From the NCBI RefSeq assembly GCF_004138215.1, contig NZ_RYYS01000054.1:1-64000 (forward strand): a stretch of DNA of 64,000 nucleotides, given 5' to 3'. The notes beneath the pieces are model-generated. The model was not told the origin of the DNA. It did not search any database and saw only the letters and a list, made by a program, of their open reading frames with translations. This document shows positions 43,039 to 52,246 of this stretch, piece by piece. Both the position numbers and the translations under genes were made by a program. This DNA is from Anaerophilus nitritigenes. Its GTDB lineage: Bacteria > Bacillota > Clostridia > Peptostreptococcales > Thermotaleaceae. How positions within the stretch are numbered: the stretch's first letter is position 1; the number at the start of each line of letters is the position of its first letter.

Positions 43039-44580
43039 ATGAAAAATATACTTGGTAAAGATATTCCAGAACAGATCCAAGGATATAAAGTAGTCAAACC
43101 ATTTCAAGGAGCTTTTGTAGATTTAGGAGAGATAAAAAAGAAAGAGGTTTCATTAAAAAATGTAATGCCGGGAGAAGAGAAGGTATTATTATCTATTGAA
43201 GAAGCACTTAAAAAATGTGATATAAAGGATGGTATGACGATTTCGTTTCACCATCATTTAAGAAATGGTGATTACGTCCTAAACATGATTATAGAAGAAA
43301 TTGCAAAAAGAGGGATTTGTGATATAAAAATTGCAGCAAGCTCTATTTTTCCTGTTCATGCTCCATTAGTTGAATATATGAAAACTAAAGTAGTAACAGG
43401 CATATATGCAAATTATATTTCAGGACCTGTAGCAGAAGCTGTTTCAAAAGGATATCTTAAACATCCAGCGATTATGCATACTCATGGAGGAAGAGCAAGG
43501 GCTATTGAATCAGGAGATCTTTCTATAGATATAGCATTTATTGCAGCGCCTACATGTGATACTTATGGAAATATCAATGGAGTAGAAGGAAAAGCTGCAT
43601 GTGGAAGTTTAGGTTATGCTACCTCTGATGCCTTATACGCTGAGAAAGTAATAGCAATTACAGATAACCTTATATCTTATCCTGCATGTCCAATTGAGAT
43701 TAGTCAAGAATATGTAGATTATATTGTAGAAGTAGAAAGTATAGGAGATCCAAAGGGAATTGTATCTGGAACTACAAAAGTTACAAAAGATCCAGTGGGA
43801 CTTAAAATTGCAAAAATGACATCTCAAGTTATAGAGGCTTCAGGACTTTTAAAAAATGGATTTTCATTTCAGACAGGTGCAGGTGGAACGTCTCTAGCTG
43901 TTGCAGCTTATGTAAAAGAATTAATGAAAAAAAATGAAATAAAGGGAAGTTTTGCAGCAGGTGGTATTACAGGATATATGGTTGAAATGTTTGAAGAAGG
44001 ATTGTTTGAAGGAATATTTGATGTACAATGCTTTGATTTAAAAGCAATAGAATCTTATAAAAATAATAAAAAGCATCAAGGAATGTCAGCTTCTATGTAT
44101 GGAAACCCTCATAATAAAGGTGCAGTTGTGAATAATTTGGATGTAATGATTTTAGGAGCAACAGAGATCGATGTAGATTTTAATGTAAATGTAACTACTG
44201 GGTCAGATGGAATGATCATGGGAGGTTCAGGAGGACATAGTGATACAGCAGCTGGTGCAAAGCTTGCTATGGTAGTGACTCAACTTGTAAAGGGAAGACT
44301 CCCTATTGTTGTAGATGAGGTGACTACTGTAACTACTCCTGGAGAGACTATAGATGTAGTCGTTACAGAAAGAGGAATTGCAGTCAACCCAAAAAGAGAA
44401 GACTTGATAGAAAAATTACAAAAAACGAATTTACCGATTATTTCTATACAAGATTTAAAGAAAATAGCAGAAAATATGACAGGGATACCAAAAAAAATTC
44501 AAAAACATGATGAGATTGTAGCTATAGTAGAGTATAGAGATGGGACTATTATTGATACGGTAAAAAGAGTGAAGGATTGA
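43039..44580 (+). CDS. citF: Citramalate/citrate lyase alpha subunit (ACP transferase)
   Basis: A 513-residue CoA-transferase-like subunit that moves the substrate onto the acyl carrier protein. Seen: ISFHHHLRNGDYV (about 70), MHTHGGRARAIESGDL, GFSFQTGAGGTSLAVAAYV (cited within limits) and NVTTGSDGMIMGGSGGHSDTA. The ATG at 43039 is used because AAAGGGGTGAAGG precedes it; the GTG at 43030 lies inside that site. Full length. The citC start is 4 nt after the stop. Confidence 0.96.
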   Translation: MKNILGKDIPEQIQGYKVVKPFQGAFVDLGEIKKKEVSLKNVMPGEEKVLLSIEEALKKCDIKDGMTISFHHHLRNGDYVLNMIIEEIAKRGICDIKIAASSIFPVHAPLVEYMKTKVVTGIYANYISGPVAEAVSKGYLKHPAIMHTHGGRARAIESGDLSIDIAFIAAPTCDTYGNINGVEGKAACGSLGYATSDALYAEKVIAITDNLISYPACPIEISQEYVDYIVEVESIGDPKGIVSGTTKVTKDPVGLKIAKMTSQVIEASGLLKNGFSFQTGAGGTSLAVAAYVKELMKKNEIKGSFAAGGITGYMVEMFEEGLFEGIFDVQCFDLKAIESYKNNKKHQGMSASMYGNPHNKGAVVNNLDVMILGATEIDVDFNVNVTTGSDGMIMGGSGGHSDTAAGAKLAMVVTQLVKGRLPIVVDEVTTVTTPGETIDVVVTERGIAVNPKREDLIEKLQKTNLPIISIQDLKKIAENMTGIPKKIQKHDEIVAIVEYRDGTIIDTVKRVKD

Positions 44581-44584
44581 TGAA

Positions 44585-45622
44585 ATGGAAAATGTAAGAA
44601 TTGAAAAGATCAATTTAAATAGTTCACAAAGGTTAAAGGTTGAGAGTTTTCTTTCAACTTTTAACCTATTTTTAGATAAGGATGTAGAGTATACAATCGT
44701 AGCAAAAAAGGATGAAGAAATTGTAGGAACTTGTTCTTACTTTGGGAAAATATTAAAATGCTTTGCAGTAAAAGAAGGAATACAAGGAGAAGGTATCGCT
44801 TCAAAATTAATTACTCATATTACAAATAAGCTCTTTGATGAAGGAATTTATGAAACATTTATTTTTACAAAACCTAAAAATAAATATATATTTAAAGGGA
44901 TTCATTATCATGAAGTATATGCTACAGATGAAGTGGTTTTATTAGAAGGTGGAATGGCGAGTATAGAAAAGTTTATACAAAATATGTTTAAAAAAAGTAA
45001 ATTAGGAAATGAAAAAAAAGCAGCTTTAGTGATGAATTGCAATCCATTTACTTTAGGACATAGATATATCATAGAAAAAGCTTCAAAGGAAAATGATAAA
45101 GTTGTAGTATTTATTGTTGAAGAAAATCGTTCTCTTTTTCCTTTTCATGTAAGAATGGATTTAACAAAAAAGGGAATAGAAGATTTGAAAAATGTGAAGA
45201 TTCTACCAGGCGGAAATTATATTATTTCATCTGCTACTTTTCCATCTTATTTTATAAGAGAAGCAGACGAAAGATTAAAAGCTTATACTAAACTAGATGC
45301 AGGAATATTTTCCAAATTTATTGCACCTATTTTTCATATACAAAGAAGATATGTAGGTACAGAGCCGTATTGTAATGTAACCAATGAATACAATCAAACA
45401 CTACATGAGGTACTTCCAAAAGAAGGAATAGAAGTAATAGAAGTAGATAGAATTGGTAGAAATGATAAGGCTATTAGTGCTTCATTTGTGAGAGAACTGA
45501 TCAAAGCAGAAAATTGGGAGGAGATGAGAAAGCTACTTCCAAACAGTACTTATGAATTTTTAAAATCTAATGATGCAAAAGAGATCATACAAAAAATAAA
45601 AAGGAGTGATTCTCCCCATTGA
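44585..45622 (+). CDS. citC: [Citrate/citramalate (pro-3S)-lyase] ligase
   Basis: A 345-residue enzyme that acetylates the thiol of the lyase prosthetic group with acetate and ATP, activating the complex. Residues 1-110 form a GNAT-like domain (FAVKEGIQGEGIASKLI). Residues about 140-340 form a nucleotidyltransferase domain with the HxGH-like NCNPFTLGHRYIIE (about 154-167) and SASFVRELI. This two-domain layout is normal for CitC. Its stop overlaps the citX start (TGATG). Confidence 0.95.
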   Translation: MENVRIEKINLNSSQRLKVESFLSTFNLFLDKDVEYTIVAKKDEEIVGTCSYFGKILKCFAVKEGIQGEGIASKLITHITNKLFDEGIYETFIFTKPKNKYIFKGIHYHEVYATDEVVLLEGGMASIEKFIQNMFKKSKLGNEKKAALVMNCNPFTLGHRYIIEKASKENDKVVVFIVEENRSLFPFHVRMDLTKKGIEDLKNVKILPGGNYIISSATFPSYFIREADERLKAYTKLDAGIFSKFIAPIFHIQRRYVGTEPYCNVTNEYNQTLHEVLPKEGIEVIEVDRIGRNDKAISASFVRELIKAENWEEMRKLLPNSTYEFLKSNDAKEIIQKIKRSDSPH

Positions 45623-46125
45623 TGAAAGAAATATTAGAAGATCGAGAAAAAAGATACAATAACATATTAGAGCTTATACAACAATATAAATTACCAGTAG
45701 TTTGTGGAAAAATCAATTATCCAGGAGATAATAAAAATACATCAAAAGCATATACAGCTTTTGATGTATTACAAAAATTACTTATTTTTAAATTAAATGA
45801 TTTTATTGTATATAAGCAAATTATTTCTGGATATGATGGTAAGAGTATACTTATAGTATCAAATAAATCTATAGAAGAAGTAAAAAAAATAGCTGTAAAT
45901 ATAGAAGAAAATCATTCTTTAGGTAGAACTTTTGATATAGATGTATATAAAAAAAATGGAGCTCCAATAGATCGAAAGAACATAGGGCTAGAAAGTAGAA
46001 GTTGTATGATTTGTCACGAAGATGCTAGAGTGTGTATAAAAACAAGACGTCATAGTACACAAGAACTTATTGGTCATATAGATCAAATGATTGAGGAGTA
46101 TATAAAATGCAATCAAAGGCTTTAA
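45622..46125 (+). CDS. citX: Apo-lyase phosphoribosyl-dephospho-CoA transferase
   Basis: A 167-residue CitX-type transferase that attaches the prosthetic group to the Ser of CitD. The family ending is clear: GLESRSCMICHEDARVC (about 121-137), RRHST and a helical tail. The ATG at 45622 overlaps the citC TGA by one base, so translation is coupled. An in-frame TTG one codon earlier exists. It works with citG just downstream. Confidence 0.93.
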   Translation: MKEILEDREKRYNNILELIQQYKLPVVCGKINYPGDNKNTSKAYTAFDVLQKLLIFKLNDFIVYKQIISGYDGKSILIVSNKSIEEVKKIAVNIEENHSLGRTFDIDVYKKNGAPIDRKNIGLESRSCMICHEDARVCIKTRRHSTQELIGHIDQMIEEYIKCNQRL

Positions 46126-46129
46126 ATAA

Positions 46130-47020
46130 ATGGAGGAAGAAAATTTGCAAAAAGACTTTGAAATTTGTCATTACATTAGTGAATTAGCACTAAAAGCTAT
46201 GTTATTTGAAGTATCTGCTACACCAAAGCCTGGGCTTGTAGATCGAAACAATTCAGGAGCTCATAAAGATATGGATTTTTATTCTTTTATGGCAAGTAGT
46301 GCATCTTTAGTACATACTTTTTATGAATGTGCTTATGAAGGATTTGTTTTTGAAGAGCAAGATCTTAAAAAATTATTAGATAAAATTCGCCCAATAGGAA
46401 TAAAAGGCGAAAATAAGATGTTTTGTGCAACTAATAAAGTTAATACCCATAAGGGACTCATTTTTTCTTTAGGAATCATCTGTGCAGGTTCTGCTTATGT
46501 ATATAAGAAAATACAAAAATTATCCATGGATATACAAGAGATTTGTAATATCATTAAAAAAATGAGCCAAGGAATTTCTCAAAAAGAATTAGGAGATATA
46601 CAAAAAAGGGAAAATTTCACTTATGGAGAAAATTTATTTAGAAAGTATGGGACAAAAGGTATAAGAGGAGAAGTAGAATCAGGATTTTTGACAGTAAGAA
46701 AATATGCTTTACCTATATTTAAAAAACTTGTGAGAGAAAATAAAAATATCAATGATGTTTTGATACAGGTGCTATTACATCTTATGAGTGTAACAGAAGA
46801 TAGTAATATTTTAGGAAGACATGATGTAAATACATTAGAGAATGTTCAAAAAAGGACAAAAGAAATATTAAATATAGGAGGAATATTTACAAAAGAAGGT
46901 AGAGAAAAAATCCTTCATATGGATACTGAGTTTATAAGTGAAAATATTAGTCCAGGAGGATCAGCAGATCTTTTGGCAGTAACTATGATGTTTTATTTTT
47001 TAGAAAATACAAATTCATAA
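46130..47020 (+). CDS. citG: Triphosphoribosyl-dephospho-CoA synthase
   Basis: An enzyme of 296 residues (291 if translation begins at TTG 46145) that builds the citrate-lyase prosthetic-group precursor from dephospho-CoA and ATP. Motifs: ATPKPGLVDRNNSGAHKDMD (about residues 30-49), GENKMFCATNKVNTHKG and SPGGSADLLAVT near the end. The only Shine-Dalgarno-like GGAGG (46132-46136) lies inside the ATG-started frame, so the TTG 9 nt further on may be the true start. It is the last gene of the operon. Confidence 0.94.
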   Translation: MEEENLQKDFEICHYISELALKAMLFEVSATPKPGLVDRNNSGAHKDMDFYSFMASSASLVHTFYECAYEGFVFEEQDLKKLLDKIRPIGIKGENKMFCATNKVNTHKGLIFSLGIICAGSAYVYKKIQKLSMDIQEICNIIKKMSQGISQKELGDIQKRENFTYGENLFRKYGTKGIRGEVESGFLTVRKYALPIFKKLVRENKNINDVLIQVLLHLMSVTEDSNILGRHDVNTLENVQKRTKEILNIGGIFTKEGREKILHMDTEFISENISPGGSADLLAVTMMFYFLENTNS

Positions 47021-47041
47021 AATATAATTTTTCAATAGTTG

Positions 47042-47070
47042 GGAGAGCGTGTGTATACACTCTCTTTGTA
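47042..47070 (+). terminator. Terminator of the methylaspartate operon
   Basis: GAGAG and GTGT pair with ACAC and TCTC with a small bulge, followed by a short T-rich tail. An extended -10, TGTTATAAT (47071-47079), for the next gene follows directly. Confidence 0.65.
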
Positions 47071-47110
47071 TGTTATAATGAATTATTAAGAATAAGGATA
47101 GAGGTGAAGT

Positions 47111-47878
47111 ATGAAAAATAAAAAATGTCTATCTCTTTTTAATAAAAGTATGTTGATTATGGTGAGTATTGCTATTTTAAGTAGTTTTACTTATTCAAAA
47201 GATATACAACAAAAAATAAAATTGGAGGATCAAATGGAGATTATGAATGAATATAATGGAGAAAATATAATAGAGGAGAAAAATTCTATAGAAGATATCC
47301 ATCAATTTACATATGAGCCTTTGCCTGATTTTATTAAACAAAAAATACAAGGGATATCATGGAAGGAAAACCCTTTTGTATCTTTAGATGATTTGGCTTA
47401 TGTAAAAATTTGTTATGTTGGATTTGATGATCAAGATCATCAAGGGGAATTAATTGTACATAAAAAAGTTGCAAAAGAAGTAGTAGAAATTTTTGAAGAA
47501 TTATATAAAGCTAAATTTCCTATAGAAAAAATTAAATTAATTGATAAATATGGTGCTAGTGATGAGTTATCTATGCAAGATAATAACACATCTGCATTTT
47601 GTTTTAGAGAAGTTACAGGAAGTAGTAAAAATTTATCTAAACACAGCTATGGAATAGCTATTGATATTAATCCTATTCAAAATCCTTATATAAAAGGGAA
47701 AAAAATATCTCCATTACAAGGAAAACAATATATTAACAGATTGAATATGCAAAAGGGAATGATTTTTAAAAATGATGTTTGTTATAATGCCTTTAAGAGT
47801 AGAGGATGGACCTGGGGCGGAGATTGGAAGTCTTTAAAGGATTATCAACATTTTGAGAAAAATATTTCTTTAAAGTAA
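47111..47878 (+). CDS. M15-family peptidoglycan peptidase (D-Ala-D-Ala carboxypeptidase / endopeptidase like)
   Basis: A 255-residue exported protein. A hydrophobic segment near residues 12-28 is a signal peptide or anchor. The zinc site of the M15 family is visible as SKHSYGIAIDINP (about 175-187, His and Asp) and the later DYQHFE (His, about 248). The WTWGGDW block before the last His fits the M15C (CwlK/Ply118-like) branch. It should trim cell-wall peptides outside the membrane. TAGAGGTGA precedes the ATG. Confidence 0.88.
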   Translation: MKNKKCLSLFNKSMLIMVSIAILSSFTYSKDIQQKIKLEDQMEIMNEYNGENIIEEKNSIEDIHQFTYEPLPDFIKQKIQGISWKENPFVSLDDLAYVKICYVGFDDQDHQGELIVHKKVAKEVVEIFEELYKAKFPIEKIKLIDKYGASDELSMQDNNTSAFCFREVTGSSKNLSKHSYGIAIDINPIQNPYIKGKKISPLQGKQYINRLNMQKGMIFKNDVCYNAFKSRGWTWGGDWKSLKDYQHFEKNISLK

Positions 47879-47896
47879 AGAAAGAGGAGTATAAAA

Positions 47897-48127
47897 ATGA
47901 CGATTCAAATTGAAAAAGAAAATGAGAAAATTTTAGCTATAAGTTTTTCCTATAGCTTTGATCGAGTGAAAAAAATGAAATCTATAGAAGGCAGCTATTG
48001 GAATGAAAAGAAAAAAAGCTGGATCATTCCTTATAATAAAGAAAAGCTACTTAAATTTTTATCATTGTTCTCTGATGAAGAGATTATTACAAAAGATGCA
48101 TTAGATTGTTTTATGATGATGAGATAA
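47897..48127 (+). CDS. Small 76-aa protein resembling a HARP-like/integrase N-terminal module
   Basis: The pattern IQIEKENEKILAISFSYSF followed by KSIEGSYWNEKKKSWIIP and a Leu-rich helix matches the short module found at the start of some tyrosine integrases and in HARP-type domains (YxP...I.G..W....W). Here it stands alone with no recombinase attached. AAAGAGGAG precedes the ATG, 18 nt after the peptidase gene, so the two are probably co-transcribed. Function unknown. Confidence 0.55.
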   Translation: MTIQIEKENEKILAISFSYSFDRVKKMKSIEGSYWNEKKKSWIIPYNKEKLLKFLSLFSDEEIITKDALDCFMMMR

Positions 48128-48132
48128 AGTAC

Positions 48133-48166
48133 AAGAAACCACAAATATTAAATTTTGTGGTTTCTT
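48133..48166. terminator. Bidirectional terminator
   Basis: AAGAAACCACAAA (48133-48145) pairs with TTTGTGGTTTCTT (48154-48166). The minus-strand oxidoreductase stop lies inside it. Confidence 0.85.
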
Positions 48167-49383
48167 TGTAGATTTAAAAATGGGCGAGTTTGAAGATATA
48201 GATCCAAGTCTTGATGAGATCCTTTTGTGATAACTTGAGAAATTATTTTTGCTAAAGCCATACTATAGACGGTACCATTATCTCCATAACCCATTAAAAA
48301 ATAGCAATTAGGAAATTCTTCATACTTACCGATAATAGGAAGACCATCATGAGTACCACCATAAAAGGCAGATATATAAAATTCAGGATGAACATGTATA
48401 TTTGGAAAAAGCTTTTGAAATTCTTTGATCAATAGATTTTTTTTATGAGTAAGTTTCATATCTCTTTCTTTAGGAGATGTTATATTTTCATCTAAACCTC
48501 CAATAATAATTCGGTCATCAGGGGTAGTTCTCATATAAACATAAGGACGTGCACTTTCCCAAATAAGAGATCTTTTATACCAAGAAGAAAAATCCTTTAT
48601 TGGATTTGTAACTACTGCATAAGAACTTACCATTACAGTATTTTTTTCATTTTTAAAATCGAGACATTCATATCCTGCAGCCATAATGACGTGTTTAGCA
48701 TGAATAACATTTCCTTTGTCTGTATGAAAAATGTTTTTATCTTTTTCAAATTTTTTTCCTTTTATTTCTGTTTGTTCAAAGATACGAACACCTTTCTTTT
48801 TTGATTTTTCCAGCAGGCCAATTGTAAACTTATAAGGGTTAAGTTCTGCATCGTTAATGTAATATAAGGCTGCATATTTTTGAAAAGGATATTTTTTACT
48901 GATTTCTTTCTCAGTCCAAAATTCAACAGAAAAATTATATTTTTTTAATAAATCATATTCTTGTCTTAGTTTAGACACATCTTCTTTACAGCTTGCATAA
49001 TAAAGACTATCTCTACGAGTAAAATCTGGACTTATTTCTAAAGAAGAAGATATCTTCTCAATTTCATTGATAGCTTCTTTGCATAATAAAAAATGTCTTA
49101 AAGCATAATCTCCTCCAAAACTATTGATTAATTGCAAAAAGGTTTTTTCTCCTGCATATTGAATGAGAGCTGTATTAGATCTAGTACTTCCATATCCTAT
49201 TTTATTTTTTTCTACTAAAACCACATCTAAACCGTATTCACTTAAGTAATGTGCGCATTGAGTCCCAGAACCTCCACCTCCAACAATCAATACATCACAA
49301 GATATATCTTCTTGTAAAGGAGGATAAGTAGGAGGATTTTGTAGTGTAGTATCCCAATAAAATTTTCCAGTTTGTAAATCCAT
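48148..49383 (-). CDS. DadA-type FAD-dependent oxidoreductase
   Basis: A 411-residue flavoprotein of the glycine/D-amino-acid oxidase (DAO) family. The dinucleotide-binding motif is DVLIVGGGGSGTQCAHYLS (about residues 29-47), the second FAD contact follows as VVLVEKNKIGYGSTRSN, and the C-terminal DGLPIIGKYEEFPNCYFLMGYGDNG is typical. It probably oxidises an amine or amino acid; the substrate is unknown. The last codons lie in the terminator hairpin. Monocistronic, with AGGTGG before the ATG. Confidence 0.88.
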   Translation of the reverse strand: MDLQTGKFYWDTTLQNPPTYPPLQEDISCDVLIVGGGGSGTQCAHYLSEYGLDVVLVEKNKIGYGSTRSNTALIQYAGEKTFLQLINSFGGDYALRHFLLCKEAINEIEKISSSLEISPDFTRRDSLYYASCKEDVSKLRQEYDLLKKYNFSVEFWTEKEISKKYPFQKYAALYYINDAELNPYKFTIGLLEKSKKKGVRIFEQTEIKGKKFEKDKNIFHTDKGNVIHAKHVIMAAGYECLDFKNEKNTVMVSSYAVVTNPIKDFSSWYKRSLIWESARPYVYMRTTPDDRIIIGGLDENITSPKERDMKLTHKKNLLIKEFQKLFPNIHVHPEFYISAFYGGTHDGLPIIGKYEEFPNCYFLMGYGDNGTVYSMALAKIISQVITKGSHQDLDLYLQTRPFLNLQRNHKI

Positions 49384-49539
49384 AATATAACCACCTCGTA
49401 TATTATATTTTTAGTAGTATAACCAAATCAATGAGTTATATTATATATAAAGAAAAGATGATTTAGAGAATATATAGAGTAATCAAGATGAATAATAATA
49501 TAAAAAATTATTTTTTTATTTAAACTAGCAAGTTAATGA

Positions 49540-49545
49540 TATAAT
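49540..49545 (+). promoter_or_regulatory. -10 element for the DEAD-box helicase
   Basis: A perfect TATAAT giving a 5' leader of about 100 nt before the ATG at 49655; the -35 region is AT-rich and weak. A long leader is common for cold-induced helicase genes. Confidence 0.45.
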
Positions 49546-49654
49546 GGTAAGAATTGAATTGTTGGGAATATTATTAGAGAAGAAGCTTTTATTACCTTTT
49601 AGTATACTAATAAGTTTTATTCTATTTTATGAAAAAAGAGAGGAAGACAAGAAT

Positions 49655-50941
49655 ATGACAATGGATTTTAAAAAACTTGGAATACAAGAAGAATTAGTAA
49701 ATGTATTAAATAATAATGGAATTATAAAGCCTACCCCTATACAACAAAAGGCTATTCCAGAGCTTTTAAAAGGACAAGATATAATTGGCCAGGCTCAAAC
49801 AGGAACAGGAAAAACTCTTGCTTTTATACTACCTACTATGGAGAAAATAGACACAAGTAAACCTTATATACAAGCACTTATTGTAACACCAACTCGAGAA
49901 CTAGCTATTCAAGTTACAGAGGAAGCCAAAAAACTTATTCATGCAAAAAATGTACATCTATTAGCGGCATATGGGGGTCAAGATGTAGAGAGACAAATAA
50001 AAAAATTAAAAAGTGGTATTCATATGGTAATTGGTACTCCAGGAAGATTATTAGATCATTTAAGAAGAAAAACGATTAACTTTAGTAAATTAAATACCCT
50101 TATATTAGATGAAGCAGATCAAATGCTACATATGGGATTTTTAAAAGAAGTAGAAGATATTATTTATCATACACCAAAGACAAGACAAACAATGCTTTTT
50201 TCTGCTACTATGCCATCAAAAGTACAATCTCTTGCTAAAAAGTATATGAAAGAGCCTAAAGTAATTAAGATCGAAGGAGAAAGAATTACTTTAGATGAAA
50301 TTAAGCAAATTGTTATTGAAACTACTGATAGAGCTAAGCAAGATGCTCTTTGTAGTGCTATTGATGCATATAAGCCTTTTATGGCAATGATATTTTGTCG
50401 TACGAAAAGAAGAGCCAAGGCATTAAATGAAGCTTTACAAAATTTAGGATATAAGTCTGACGAACTTCATGGAGATCTTAGCCAAGCAAAAAGAGAAAAG
50501 GTCATGAAAGCATTTAGAAAATTTGAAATACAATATTTAGTAGCAACAGATGTAGCAGCTCGAGGACTAGATATTGAAGGAATTACCCATGTTTTTAATT
50601 ATGATATTGCACAAGATGCAGAAAGCTATATTCATAGAATTGGCCGTACAGGCAGAGCAGGACAAGCTGGTATTGCTATTACATTTGTAACCCCAAAAGA
50701 TAGAGAAGCTCTTCAGATTATTGAAAAAGGAATAAAGATGAATTTAACTAACAAGAGAAATACTCAAAAAAAAGATGTAGATTATAAGAAATCAAGAGAG
50801 ATGAAAAATAAGAAAAGAGATGATTTTAAGAAAAAGGATTCTGCAAAAGGAAGAAAATCTAAAACTGAAAGAAATACTACTAAAATGAAAACGGGGAGTT
50901 CGTCTAATAGAAATAAAAATACAAAAGGTAAAAAGTATTAA
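49655..50941 (+). CDS. DEAD-box RNA helicase (CshA-like)
   Basis: A 428-residue ATP-dependent RNA helicase. Visible motifs: Q motif [14 protein letters not shown], Walker [47 protein letters not shown], and motif [12 protein letters not shown]. The last 60 residues are very basic ([11 protein letters not shown] and a GRKSK-rich tail) and should bind RNA. I start it at ATG 49655 (GAGAGGAAGAC upstream); the longer frame from 49544 would be translated from the promoter. It likely acts in ribosome assembly or mRNA decay. Confidence 0.95.
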   Translation: MTMDFKKLGIQEELVNVLNNNGIIKPTPIQQKAIPELLKGQDIIGQAQTGTGKTLAFILPTMEKIDTSKPYIQALIVTPTRELAIQVTEEAKKLIHAKNVHLLAAYGGQDVERQIKKLKSGIHMVIGTPGRLLDHLRRKTINFSKLNTLILDEADQMLHMGFLKEVEDIIYHTPKTRQTMLFSATMPSKVQSLAKKYMKEPKVIKIEGERITLDEIKQIVIETTDRAKQDALCSAIDAYKPFMAMIFCRTKRRAKALNEALQNLGYKSDELHGDLSQAKREKVMKAFRKFEIQYLVATDVAARGLDIEGITHVFNYDIAQDAESYIHRIGRTGRAGQAGIAITFVTPKDREALQIIEKGIKMNLTNKRNTQKKDVDYKKSREMKNKKRDDFKKKDSAKGRKSKTERNTTKMKTGSSSNRNKNTKGKKY

Positions 50942-50991
50942 AGATAAAATAATATTTAAAAAAGAAAGTATAAATTATAAAATACTAGAAA

Positions 50992-51026
50992 AAACACCCA
51001 TTTGATTCATTGACGAATGGGTGTTT
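50992..51026 (+). terminator. Terminator after the DEAD-box helicase
   Basis: AAACACCCATT (50992-51002) pairs with AATGGGTGTTT (51016-51026). Confidence 0.85.
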
Positions 51027-51082
51027 CTTGAATACAATAAAGGGATAATAATTTATTTTATGATATAAAAGGAGGAAATATT

Positions 51083-52246
51083 TTGAATGAAAATTTTGAA
51101 TTATTTAACGATGGTTTAAATCATATAAAAGATCCAATAAGTTCTATGAATCAATCTTTAGATTTTACTATAGAGATAGAAGGAAAGATAGAAAATCATC
51201 AATTGAAATGTTATGTAAATAATATGAATAGCTCTTATATTAATTACTTAAAAGTAAAAAGAAGTGATATAATAGGTAAAAATATTGTCCATATATATGA
51301 TGGTTTTGCCAATATATATTATGAAATAGGAGATTACTTGTTTAAAAATCCTATAAAAGAAAGTATTAGTATATATGTAAGAAAAAAAAATGATAAGTTA
51401 GAGATTGTAGATTTTAAAGAAATTATGCAAGAGGACTGCGATTTTTGGGAGGTAATGGCATATCCTTTTAGGAGAGAAACGGAGCTTATCAAATTGTTTA
51501 TTGTAATAAAGGATATGAGTAAAAATTTTAATAATATGAAAGAAAAAAGGACTATACAAGATATCGAAATTTATAATGATAAAATCATGAGTATGTCTGA
51601 TATGATTTCAAATCTATCTCATGCATGGAGACAACCCTTAAATAGCCTTAACTTTTCTATTATTAATCTTATAGATGAAATAGAAAACGAGCCACAAGAT
51701 GGTGGAATTTTAGATGAATATTATCAAGAAATATGGCAAATTATCAAAAATTTATCTAGAAAAATAGAAAAATTCAAATCATTTTTTGAAATGAACTATA
51801 AAAAAGAGCTTTTTAATATAACAAAATATATAGATTTAGTTTTTGAAATTATGGAAGAGAAGATTAAAAAAGAAAATATAAAAATGAATATATTGACAAA
51901 AGAAGATATAAAAATGTATGGTTCACCCAATGAATTTGTACAATTTATGTATTATATATTTTGGGATATTATAGAATATTGTAAGGAAGTTTTTGATCTT
52001 TACGATAGATGTTTAAATATTCGAATTGAAGAAAATAAAGATCATATATATCTTACTATTGAAAATGAATATGATAAAGAAAAATATACGGATTTTAAAA
52101 TAAATTTAAATCACTTATCCATGCTTGATAATATTATAAGGAAAAACATGAATGGTGCCATTAAATTAAAAAATGATGAAAATCATAACAAGATAATGAT
52201 ACGGTTTCCTTTAGATATAAGGGGGAATGATATATGGAAGGACTAA
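51083..52246 (+). CDS. Cytosolic histidine-kinase-like protein with degenerate ATPase domain
   Basis: A 387-residue soluble protein. Residues about 25-150 resemble a PAS-type sensor. HisKA is plain: MISNLSHAWRQPLNSLNFS, with the phospho-acceptor His near residue 180. The region that should be the ATPase lacks the N box Asn, the DxGxG (G1) motif and the GxGxG (G2) motif; LTIENEYDKEKY and NHLSMLDNII occupy their places, though the end MNGAIKLKND..IRFPL still looks kinase-like. The TTG start follows GGAGGA. It overlaps the REC-MpsC gene by 13 nt. Probably a pseudokinase, phosphatase or dimerisation partner of that regulator. Confidence 0.8.
   Translation: MNENFELFNDGLNHIKDPISSMNQSLDFTIEIEGKIENHQLKCYVNNMNSSYINYLKVKRSDIIGKNIVHIYDGFANIYYEIGDYLFKNPIKESISIYVRKKNDKLEIVDFKEIMQEDCDFWEVMAYPFRRETELIKLFIVIKDMSKNFNNMKEKRTIQDIEIYNDKIMSMSDMISNLSHAWRQPLNSLNFSIINLIDEIENEPQDGGILDEYYQEIWQIIKNLSRKIEKFKSFFEMNYKKELFNITKYIDLVFEIMEEKIKKENIKMNILTKEDIKMYGSPNEFVQFMYYIFWDIIEYCKEVFDLYDRCLNIRIEENKDHIYLTIENEYDKEKYTDFKINLNHLSMLDNIIRKNMNGAIKLKNDENHNKIMIRFPLDIRGNDIWKD

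Noticed and set aside
41870..44580. Genuine citrate fermentation cluster
   Set aside because: The lyase genes sit at the end of the methylaspartate pathway without a citrate carrier or oxaloacetate decarboxylase, so citramalate is the better substrate call.
49544..49654. N-terminal extension of the DEAD-box helicase
   Set aside because: It would start within the TATAAT and has no ribosome site; the family starts near the ATG at 49655.
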